A stretch of 6,736 nucleotides of DNA, taken from contig JAEYAR010000050.1 of the NCBI GenBank assembly GCA_023404715.1, positions 1 to 6,736 on the forward strand. Direction: 5' to 3'. Of this stretch, positions 1 to 5,242 are shown piece after piece; the stretch's first letter is position 1, and each line of letters starts with the position of its first letter. The position numbers and the translations under genes are program-made. This stretch comes from Bacillota bacterium (GTDB lineage Bacteria > Bacillota > Clostridia > Christensenellales > Aristaeellaceae). The notes beneath the pieces were generated by a model. The model was given only the letters and a program-made list of their open reading frames with translations. It ran no database searches and was not told the DNA's origin.

Positions 1-465
1 GAGCTCGACGCGCTGATGACGGGCAGCCAGGGCGGCGAGGTCACCCAACTGCAAAAGGCGCTCGCCGACACGGGCTGCTTCGCGAGCTCGGCGGACGGGA
101 TTTTCGGCAGCTCCACGGCCACTGCCGTGAAGATTTTTCAGGCGCTCAATGGGCTTACGGCGGACGGCATCGCGGGCAGGGAGACGCTCGCGCTGCTTTA
201 CAGCGGGAGCGGAAAGGGCATAAGAGATTTGGAGCTGTCTAATCTGTCCGAGGGGTCGACGGGCGACGCCGTCGCCGCGCTGCAGCTATCGTTGGAAGGA
301 CTGGGCTATCTGAAAATCAGCGCCCTGGGCGTCTTCGACGAGCAGACGGCTGCCGCAGTCGTGCGGTTTCAGGCGGATTACGGCCTGGACCAGACGGGCA
401 TCGCCACGCTCAGCACGCAGACCCTGCTCTACAGCGGTCAGGCGAAGCCGGTCGCGATCGACTGA
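1..465 (+). CDS. Peptidoglycan-binding repeat protein, C-terminal part
   Basis: The frame is open from base 1 to a TGA at 463-465, with no start codon context at the internal ATG (base 16), so this is the 3' part of a longer gene. The visible 154 residues hold two PG_binding_1-type repeats. The first spans about residues 8-70 (G-x-G-x-V-x-x-L-Q, then DGIFGSST, then VKIFQ and GLTADGIAG). The second spans about 86-147 (GSTGDAVAALQ, GYL, GVFDEQTAAAVVRFQ, TGIATLSTQTLLYSG). Both end in 'LLYSG', which marks the repeat unit. The family forms small three-helix folds that bind cell-wall peptidoglycan and usually sit on secreted hydrolases or spore-cortex enzymes. The catalytic part, signal peptide and any further repeats would lie upstream, so the enzyme type cannot be told. 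No convincing terminator follows; a weak hairpin at 470-488 lacks a T tract. Confidence 0.88.
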   Translation, partial: ELDALMTGSQGGEVTQLQKALADTGCFASSADGIFGSSTATAVKIFQALNGLTADGIAGRETLALLYSGSGKGIRDLELSNLSEGSTGDAVAALQLSLEGLGYLKISALGVFDEQTAAAVVRFQADYGLDQTGIATLSTQTLLYSGQAKPVAID

Positions 466-518
466 CGGATTTGGGATCGTACCCCAAACAGATTCTGGAG
501 GACGTGGGCAGATTTCCC

Positions 519-547
519 TTGACATCGCGGCAAGATGGTCATATAAT
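519..547 (+). promoter_or_regulatory. Consensus sigma-A promoter of the mntP riboswitch unit
   Basis: A perfect TTGACA at 519-524 and a perfect TATAAT at 542-547 are separated by 17 bp. Initiation would fall near 553-556, immediately before the aptamer. Such a strong basal promoter fits a gene controlled after initiation, by riboswitch-directed termination. Confidence 0.9.
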
Positions 548-560
548 AAACAAATCAATC

Positions 561-667
561 ATTCCTGTGCTATGCGGGAGTAGTCGGCGCTTTGGCGCGG
601 CGAGGTCAACATACTGACGGGCTAGCCCGTCTGGCTTTGCCTGAAACGACGAGACGCTTGAAACGGA
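561..667 (+). promoter_or_regulatory. yybP-ykoY manganese riboswitch aptamer
   Basis: The leader of mntP carries the conserved yybP-ykoY blocks in order: GGGAGTAG at 576-583, GTCAACATACTGA at 605-617, GGCTTTGCC at 633-641 and the GACGAGACGC element at 648-657. A 16-nt perfect palindrome at 616-631 (six-pair stem, CTAG loop) forms one arm. P1 can be drawn as 563-576 with 655-667: TCC/GGA and GT/AC pairs around a bulged T566, then a short internal loop, a T-G and an A-T pair, a T-T mismatch and GCG/CGC at the base of loop 1. The family senses Mn2+ in a cleft formed by docked loops and is a common leader of mntP. The aptamer call rests on motif recognition and its target gene; exact ends are approximate. 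Confidence 0.9.
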
Positions 668-712
668 TGAGAGGCTCGGGCCTCCGTCCGTTTCAGGCGT
701 CTTTCTTTGTCT
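652..712 (+). terminator. Riboswitch-controlled intrinsic terminator
   Basis: Arms 652-667 and 687-702 pair over 16 bp with only one G-T wobble (658/696). The apex contains a further GAGGC/GCCTC helix (671-675 with 680-684, TCGG loop). A T-rich run (TTCTTTGTCT) follows at 703-712. The 5' arm is the same sequence that forms the 3' strand of aptamer P1, so the two folds exclude one another. Inference: Mn2+ binding stabilises P1, prevents this hairpin and allows transcription of mntP, an ON switch. Confidence 0.88.
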
Positions 713-755
713 CACGCGACATACGCTATCATAGACAGGGACAGGAGGAAACGAC

Positions 756-1322
756 ATGACCACGACGATGCTGCTCCTGACGGCGGTGGCGCTTTCTATG
801 GACGCGCTGGCCGTTTCCATTTCCAACGGCATGACGATCCGCGACCTCAAGGTACGCGACGCGCTCAAGACCGGCCTCTTCTTCGGCGCGTTCCAGGCGT
901 TGATGCCGGCCATCGGCTGGCTGGCCGGGACGAGCGTGCGCGACCTCATCGTCTCCGTCGACCATTGGGTCGCTTTCGGCTTGTTGGCGCTCATCGGAGG
1001 CAAGATGATCTGGGATACCTTTCACGAAGCGCAGGACGGAGGCGTATCCAACCCCACAGATACGCGCGTGCTGCTCGTCATGGCCGTAGCGACGAGCATC
1101 GACGCGCTTGCGGTCGGCATCAGCCTGGCGATGGAGCAGGTCGCCATCGCGCCTGCGGCGCTGACGATCGGCCTGGTGACATTTTCGCTCTCTACGATGG
1201 GCGTCTTATTGGGTAAAAAGCTGGGAGACGCCTTTCAAAAGCGAGCGGGATGCATCGGCGGCGTCATCCTCTTGTTGATCGGCCTGAAAATCCTGTTTGA
1301 GCATCTGTCTCAGGGCGTATAA
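756..1322 (+). CDS. mntP: Manganese efflux pump MntP
   Basis: This 188-aa protein matches the MntP (YebN) family in length and pattern. It exports Mn2+ across the cytoplasmic membrane and protects against manganese overload. The family's internal duplication is clear: MDALAVS at residues 15-21 and IDALAVG at 115-121 each place an acidic residue (D16, D116) inside a transmembrane helix, where it is expected to contact the cation. About six hydrophobic helices are visible, and GLFFGAFQALMPAIGW (residues 40-55, just after the first helix) is typical of the family. The start is fixed by AGGAGG at 743-748, seven bases before the ATG. It stands alone behind the riboswitch and terminator described above, which independently supports the manganese assignment. 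It converges on the minus-strand cysteine-rich gene, the stop codons being three bases apart. No terminator follows directly. Confidence 0.96.
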   Translation: MTTTMLLLTAVALSMDALAVSISNGMTIRDLKVRDALKTGLFFGAFQALMPAIGWLAGTSVRDLIVSVDHWVAFGLLALIGGKMIWDTFHEAQDGGVSNPTDTRVLLVMAVATSIDALAVGISLAMEQVAIAPAALTIGLVTFSLSTMGVLLGKKLGDAFQKRAGCIGGVILLLIGLKILFEHLSQGV

Positions 1323-1325
1323 GCG

Positions 1326-1814
1326 CTACAGCGAACAGGAAAAAGAGAGCGCGCGAAGATACGACCGCAGGCTGTCCTCCTGCCAGAGCATGGCATAGCA
1401 GGATTCGCCAGTCTGAACAAAGGCCTGTGAAAGCCCCTTGAGGCCATAGCGGTAAAGCGGACAGAGCGCGTATGCGCGCGTATCGAGCTGCACGGCGAAA
1501 CCTTCGCCGTCAACCTTGCAAAAGAGCGGGAAGAGGCGGCAGGCCAGGGGGCGTTCTGCCCGCGGGCAGCTGCCATTGCAGGTGAGCAGTAGGGCGGGCG
1601 AATCGCCCAGCGCGTAACCGAGGGGGACGATGCGCGCCCAGGGGGCCTGGGCATATAAAGCCTCCTCGCCGGGGAAGAGCAGCATGCCGCTATTCTCGTG
1701 CAGACTTCCCGTGCAGCAGGCGTGGGCGCATAGGCGGCCGCAGTCGGCGGCAAGCGGGGTGACGTTCAAAAGCAAATTCCGGGCGCTTTGCAACAATGCG
1801 GTACGATCCATCAT
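1326..1814 (-). CDS. Cysteine-rich YkgJ-like zinc/iron-chelating protein
   Basis: A 162-aa protein with eleven cysteines. C25, C29, C33 and C34 form an N-terminal cluster (CGRLCAHACC). C79, C83 and C92 lie in the block CNGSCPRAERPLACRLFP, and C99 and C118 follow. The C-x3-C-P...RP-x2-CR-x-FP signature is that of the YkgJ/UPF0153 'zinc or iron chelating' family, which is thought to hold a metal or an Fe-S cluster but has no settled function. I chose the ATG at 1814 because CGGAGG lies eight bases upstream on this strand. The frame stays open to an ATG at 1967, but those 51 extra residues are low-complexity, lack a ribosome site and would cover the opposing promoter. No clear promoter is visible. 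Its closeness to mntP may hint at metal biology, but the two genes face each other and share no promoter. Confidence 0.8.
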   Translation of the reverse strand: MMDRTALLQSARNLLLNVTPLAADCGRLCAHACCTGSLHENSGMLLFPGEEALYAQAPWARIVPLGYALGDSPALLLTCNGSCPRAERPLACRLFPLFCKVDGEGFAVQLDTRAYALCPLYRYGLKGLSQAFVQTGESCYAMLWQEDSLRSYLRALSFSCSL

Positions 1815-1858
1815 GACTCCATCCTCCGGGGCGCGAGCCCCTTTTGTTTTTGCATCAT
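1811..1858 (-). other. Possible 15-codon leader ORF overlapping the cysteine-rich gene start
   Basis: On the minus strand an ATG at 1858 opens a frame, MMQKQKGLAPRRMES, whose TGA (1813-1811) overlaps the ATG of the cysteine-rich gene as ATGA. An AAGGAGG at 1886-1880 lies 21 bases before this start, too far for normal use. However, CCGT...ACGG at 1874-1862 could fold and bring it to an effective spacing of about eight. The overlap is seen directly; translation is inference and may well be chance. Confidence 0.2.
1828..1851 (+). terminator. Compact hairpin with T tract (plus strand)
   Basis: GGGGC (1828-1832) pairs with GCCCC (1837-1841) around a GCGA loop of the stable GNRA class, followed by TTTTGTTTTT at 1842-1851. 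On the plus strand this has the form of an intrinsic terminator. It could stop mntP transcripts that read through the opposing cysteine-rich gene, which has no terminator at its own end. The stem is only five pairs. On the minus strand the same bases form a hairpin just upstream of that gene's ribosome-binding site. Confidence 0.5.
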
Positions 1859-1926
1859 TCGCCGTACGGGACGGAGAAACCTCCTTATTATTCGGGTGAT
1901 TTCGCCGTCCGCTTCCTTCAAGCCCC

Positions 1927-1955
1927 TTGCACCGCTTGCGTGCGTCATGTATAAT
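1927..1955 (+). promoter_or_regulatory. Probable promoter of the DNA methyltransferase-trmD operon
   Basis: A perfect TATAAT at 1950-1955 sits 29 bases before the methyltransferase start codon, with a weak TTGCAC at 1927-1932 and a 17-bp spacer. The -35 matches consensus at only its first three bases, so activity depends mainly on the -10. Confidence 0.6.
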
Positions 1956-1984
1956 AAAAGGAAACACGAGGGGGAGGAAGGGCT

Positions 1985-3217
1985 ATGCAGTTACTGAAAC
2001 GCGCCTGCACGAAAGAGGTGCATTTGGGCAGCGGCGCGGGCGGTTATTTGCTGCGCCGCAGCCTCCCAGGGTGCGCGGAGGAGCTGCTGGGGCGCTTTGG
2101 CGGCCAGGTGCAGATGATCTACATCGATCCGCCGTTCAATACGGGCCAGCGTTTCGACATGAAGATGCGCGTGGGCGAAGAGGATTGGAAGCGATCCCGC
2201 TCGCGGCTTACGCTGCCCGCGTACGACGACCGATGGCGCAGCGAGGAGGAGTACCTCGCCATGATGCGCGGAACATTGGGGCTGGCGAGAGATTTGCTCC
2301 GCGAGGACGGCACCCTTTTCCTGCACATAGACGCGCGTATGCACGCGCAGCTGCGCTTGATGATGGACGAAATCTTCGGGGCGCAAAACTTTTTAAACGA
2401 GATCATCTGGGCTTACCAGAGCGGCGGCAGGGCGCTGAATCATTTTTCGCGCAAGCACGACATCATTTTGTTTTACCGCAAAAGCCGCTCTTATTACTTT
2501 AACATCCGCGCGGTGCCCGTGCCGCGCGCGGAAAACCGCTCCAACCACATGCGCCGCTGCGTGGACGCTCAGGGGCGCACCTATCGCATGATCCGGTCGG
2601 GCGGCAAGGAATACGTCTATTACGACGACGACCCCGCCTATCCGGGCGACGTTTGGGATGACGTGAGCCACCTGCAGCAAAAGGACCCGCAACGCACCGG
2701 CTACGACACGCAAAAGCCCGTGAAACTGCTTGAGCGCATCGTGCTATGCGCATCGCGCCCCGGCGACCTGGTGGGCGATCTGTGCTGCGGTTCCGGCACG
2801 ACGCTCGTCGCCGCGGCGCAAAGCGGCCGGCGCTTCCTGGGGATCGACGAGAGCCTGACCGCCCAGTCGGTCTCGCGTAAGCGCTTGCTGGGCCGCAAGA
2901 TGGAGCTGGAGGCCGAGGCGCAGGAGGTATGCGCCCGAGTAGACGCGACGATTCTCCCCGCGATCGGCTTTTACACCCTGCGGCTCGCGCGCTACGATAT
3001 GGAGCCGCAGCTGGGCCGTTTTGAAGGGCTGGACGCGGTCGATCAATGGTCGGCCGGCTTTTTGCGGGAGGGGGCCTTTCACCCTTATGCGCATGCGGCG
3101 AGATCTAAGCAGAGCCCGCGCTTGGAGGAGATGCTGGAGATTCCCGTGCTTTTGGGAACGCCGTGCATCGAGACGGTGGACGTGCTGGGGCGGCGCGCTT
3201 ACTATTGCTTTGTCTGA
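1985..3217 (+). CDS. Beta-class DNA methyltransferase (N6-adenine or N4-cytosine)
   Basis: This 410-aa protein transfers a methyl group from S-adenosylmethionine to an exocyclic amino group of a base in DNA. The catalytic motif IV, DPPF followed by NTG, is at residues 48-51. A helix ending in LREDGTLFLHID lies at about 105-116, as in type III Mod-like enzymes. Motif X (QKPVKLLERI) is at 243-252 and the SAM-binding motif I (GDLCCGSGTT) at 264-273. Motif IV before motif I is the permuted beta-class order of PF01555. Target recognition should lie between about residues 140 and 235. Residues 305-410 form a tail past the expected catalytic fold, with no recognised motif. GGAGG at 1973-1977 fixes the start. 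No restriction endonuclease is seen nearby, so it may be a solitary, regulatory methyltransferase. It leads the operon that ends in trmD; base composition resembles its neighbours. Confidence 0.9.
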   Translation: MQLLKRACTKEVHLGSGAGGYLLRRSLPGCAEELLGRFGGQVQMIYIDPPFNTGQRFDMKMRVGEEDWKRSRSRLTLPAYDDRWRSEEEYLAMMRGTLGLARDLLREDGTLFLHIDARMHAQLRLMMDEIFGAQNFLNEIIWAYQSGGRALNHFSRKHDIILFYRKSRSYYFNIRAVPVPRAENRSNHMRRCVDAQGRTYRMIRSGGKEYVYYDDDPAYPGDVWDDVSHLQQKDPQRTGYDTQKPVKLLERIVLCASRPGDLVGDLCCGSGTTLVAAAQSGRRFLGIDESLTAQSVSRKRLLGRKMELEAEAQEVCARVDATILPAIGFYTLRLARYDMEPQLGRFEGLDAVDQWSAGFLREGAFHPYAHAARSKQSPRLEEMLEIPVLLGTPCIETVDVLGRRAYYCFV

Positions 3218-3245
3218 TGCCCTGTGAAGGAACGAGGAGGCGGAC

Positions 3246-3833
3246 ATGAATAACGGCTATACGCTGTATATCCTGCGGTTGATCGCCGCACAGGGGGCGC
3301 TCGCATCCGTCTATACGGATCCGCGCGACCCCGAAGGATTCTGCGCAGGATTTGTAGAGTGCGTCAGCGCGCGCCATCTGCTCATGGCGGAGGTGACGCC
3401 CTGGGGCAAGCTGGACGGTTGGCGGTTGCGCCGTACGACGGACGTATTCCAGGTGCTATCCAGCGAGGAGTACGAGCAACGGCTGGCGATGCTGCTCTCC
3501 CATTACCGCCAGCAACACGTGACATTCTTTGAGTCGCCGCTGGAGGAGGACGACGACATCCTGCAAAAGGCGCTGGAGAGCTGCCGAACGAGGCGGCGCG
3601 TGGTCAGCGTGCTCATGGGCGATGAAATGTTGACGGGCAGGGTGGCGAATCTCAACGATCTGCGGGTGACGCTCAGGCTGATGGACTTTTTCGGCCGCCC
3701 GGCGGAGGAGGAAACGGTGCCGCTGCGCGACATCGAGGTGCTCTCCATCGACACGGAAGAGGAACGCATGTACGAGCTGTTGGAGCGACTGGACGCTCAG
3801 CGCCCGCAGATCCTTCCGCCGGAGGAAGAATGA
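3246..3833 (+). CDS. Uncharacterised protein, two probable small beta domains
   Basis: I cannot assign a function to this 195-aa soluble protein. Its sequence reads as two halves. Residues 18-80 contain SVYTDPRDPEGFCAGFVECV, then LLMAEVTPWGKLDGWRLRR and DVFQV, an alternation typical of a small beta barrel recalling SH3-like or LSm-like folds. A charged helical linker (residues 80-115, with EEDDD at 100-104) follows. Residues 116-170 (RRRVVSVLMGDEMLTGRV, then VTLRLMDFFG and VPLRDIEVLSI) suggest a second barrel. The final 25 residues are acidic and helical, ending in PPEEE. AGGAGG at 3235-3240, five bases before ATG, gives a strong start. The gene follows the methyltransferase by 28 bases and overlaps trmD by four (ATGA), so its translation is probably coupled to trmD. 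No signal peptide or membrane segment is seen. The fold reading is inference; an RNA- or DNA-associated role is only suggested by the neighbours. Confidence 0.85.
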   Translation: MNNGYTLYILRLIAAQGALASVYTDPRDPEGFCAGFVECVSARHLLMAEVTPWGKLDGWRLRRTTDVFQVLSSEEYEQRLAMLLSHYRQQHVTFFESPLEEDDDILQKALESCRTRRRVVSVLMGDEMLTGRVANLNDLRVTLRLMDFFGRPAEEETVPLRDIEVLSIDTEEERMYELLERLDAQRPQILPPEEE

Positions 3834-4591
3834 AGATCAAGATTTTGACCCTCTTTCCGGAGATGTTTGCACCCGTGATGGGCGGAAGCATTCTGGGGCG
3901 TGCGCAGCAGCGCGGGCTGATTAACATAGAGGCGATCGACATACGCCCTTTTTCCGATCGCAAGCATAAAAACACGGATGACGACCCCTTCGGCGGCGGC
4001 GCGGGCATGGTGATGCTGGCCCAGCCGATCGTGGATGCGATGCGCCATGCGATGGGGGAAAGCTTTCGGGGAAGGCGCATTTACATGTCCCCGCGCGGGC
4101 AGACGCTGACGCAAAAAAAGGTGGAGGAGCTGGCGCACGAAGAGGAACTCATCTTGCTGTGCGGCCACTACGAGGGCGTGGACCAGCGGGCGATCGACCT
4201 GTGCGTCGACGAGGAGCTGTCCATCGGCGACTATGTGCTGACCGGCGGGGAGTTGGCGGCGATGGTCGTTGCCGATAGCGTCGCGCGCCTGATCCCCGGC
4301 GTACTCGGATGCGCGCAGAGCGCCCAGTCGGAGTCGTTTTCCTCCGGTCTGCTCGAATACCCGCAGTATACGCGCCCGCGCGTTTACGAGGGCCTCGCGG
4401 TGCCGGACGTGTTGCTGGAGGGCAACCACGCGCTGATTGAGGATTGGCGATATGAACAGGCCCTGCGCATTACGCTCGCGAGAAGGCCGGAGATGCTAAA
4501 GGGACTGACGATGACCCGGCGTCAGCAAAAGATATACGAGCGCGTGATGGACGAGGAAAAGCATAGGTCGGGCGCCTTGGGCGACAGATGA
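3830..4591 (+). CDS. trmD: tRNA (guanine-37-N1)-methyltransferase TrmD
   Basis: TrmD methylates G37, next to the anticodon, in tRNAs that carry G36, using SAM; this prevents +1 frameshifting and is essential in most bacteria. The 253-aa length is normal. Family blocks appear in order: KILTLFPEMF (4-13), DPFGGGAGMVM (52-62), YMSPRGQTLTQ (85-95), LLCGHYEGVDQRAID (109-123), SIGDYVLTGGELAAM (131-145), RLIPGVLG (153-160), GLLEYPQYTRP (173-183) and VLLEGNH (194-200). The middle blocks build the SAM-binding trefoil knot. The arginine equivalent to R154 of the E. coli/H. influenzae enzyme is R153. Exactly 15 residues later, where those enzymes have D169, this protein has E168 (SESF instead of xDSF). 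The start overlaps the previous stop as ATGA, with GGAGG at 3821-3825. The usual neighbours rpsP, rimM and rplS are absent, replaced by a DNA methyltransferase and an unknown gene. Confidence 0.97.
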   Translation: MKIKILTLFPEMFAPVMGGSILGRAQQRGLINIEAIDIRPFSDRKHKNTDDDPFGGGAGMVMLAQPIVDAMRHAMGESFRGRRIYMSPRGQTLTQKKVEELAHEEELILLCGHYEGVDQRAIDLCVDEELSIGDYVLTGGELAAMVVADSVARLIPGVLGCAQSAQSESFSSGLLEYPQYTRPRVYEGLAVPDVLLEGNHALIEDWRYEQALRITLARRPEMLKGLTMTRRQQKIYERVMDEEKHRSGALGDR

Positions 4592-4604
4592 GCGTTTACC
4601 CCTA

Positions 4605-4632
4605 TTGCGCGGGCGGCGAAGAAGCGTATAAT
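4605..4632 (+). promoter_or_regulatory. Promoter of the DUF308 gene
   Basis: A perfect TATAAT at 4627-4632 follows TTGCGC (4605-4610) with a 16-bp spacer, in the 69-base gap after trmD. It lies 28 bases before the GTG start, so it would produce a short leader. No terminator separates it from trmD, so read-through from the upstream operon is also possible. Confidence 0.65.
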
Positions 4633-4660
4633 GGATCTAACATAAGAGGAGGCGTTTATT

Positions 4661-5209
4661 GTGTTTTATGAGGGAAAGAAAATGAAGGGCACCTTTGTCG
4701 GCCTCTCGATCGGTTATATCGTCCTGGGGCTCGTGCTGCTGCTCTGGCCGCAGATTTCCATGAACATCATCTGCTATGTGCTGGGCGCGGCCGCGGTAGC
4801 GCTGGGCGCGATTAAGCTTTGGCGTTACTTCACGGCCGGCGGCCTGGAGCTGATCTTTCTGGACATGTCTACGGGCGTCGTTTCGTTGCTGATCGGCCTC
4901 GTATTGCTCATCAAACCCGAGCTGTTGCTGGGGCTCATCCCGATCATCCTGGGCGTGCTGATCGCCGTAGACGGGACGGCGCGCATCCGCACGACGCTGG
5001 ACCTGCGCAGCGTGGGTTACGCCAACTGGGTGATCGAGCTGATCCTTGCGCTCGTGACGGTCGTTCTGGGCGTGCTACTCATCATCAACCCGATGTTCTC
5101 GTTGAATCTGGCGACCGCCTTTATCGGCGCGGCGCTGTGCGTTGACGGCATCATCAACCTGTGGGATATCTTTTATATCTCCCGCCAGCTCAAAAAGCTG
5201 CGAAAATAA
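4661..5209 (+). CDS. DUF308 / HdeD-like six-helix membrane protein
   Basis: This 182-aa protein is almost entirely hydrophobic. Helices can be placed near residues 11-29, 33-54, 65-84, 87-107, 121-142 and 147-170, and a basic tail (RQLKKLRK) should lie in the cytoplasm. A repeated pattern is visible: a helix rich in G and L, a P-containing turn (WPQISM at 29-34, KPELLL at 85-90, NPMFSL at 143-148), then a helix ending in a conserved-looking G/D region (VDGTARI at 103-109, VDGIINL at 161-167). This three-fold hairpin arrangement is typical of the DUF308/HdeD family. HdeD is linked to acid resistance in E. coli, but the role of Firmicute members is unknown. The start is GTG, supported by AGGAGG at 4647-4652 eight bases upstream; the ATG at 4682 is an alternative that would cost seven residues without loss of a helix. 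It probably shares a transcript with the following gene. Confidence 0.88.
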   Translation: MFYEGKKMKGTFVGLSIGYIVLGLVLLLWPQISMNIICYVLGAAAVALGAIKLWRYFTAGGLELIFLDMSTGVVSLLIGLVLLIKPELLLGLIPIILGVLIAVDGTARIRTTLDLRSVGYANWVIELILALVTVVLGVLLIINPMFSLNLATAFIGAALCVDGIINLWDIFYISRQLKKLRK

Positions 5210-5242
5210 AATCACTTCCCGGCGGAAGGCGGTAGGAACAGC

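Noticed and set aside
470..488. TTTGGG/CCCAAA hairpin after the peptidoglycan-binding gene, a candidate terminator
   Set aside because: Six pairs, half of them A-T, and no T tract follows, so termination is not supported.
616..631. Perfect 16-nt palindrome as a protein operator
   Set aside because: It is explained as a stem-loop arm of the riboswitch aptamer, downstream of the promoter.
707..1216. Plus-strand open frame overlapping mntP in another frame
   Set aside because: Arg-, Gly- and Ala-rich shadow translation; mntP is certain in this region.
1815..1967. N-terminal extension of the cysteine-rich protein to an ATG at 1967
   Set aside because: The extra 51 residues are low-complexity, lack a ribosome site and would span the opposing promoter; CGGAGG at the 1814 start is better.
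3797..4429. Long minus-strand open frame opposite trmD
   Set aside because: It is the GC-rich antisense shadow of a strongly conserved gene; its product has no recognisable motif.
1985..4591. A restriction-modification or phage-defence island
   Set aside because: Only a methyltransferase is present; no endonuclease, helicase, integrase or composition shift is visible, and an essential tRNA gene shares the operon.
5215..5228. CTTCC/GGAAG hairpin between the DUF308 gene and the 340-aa gene
   Set aside because: Five pairs and no T tract, so not a terminator; it might slightly affect translation but nothing supports it.
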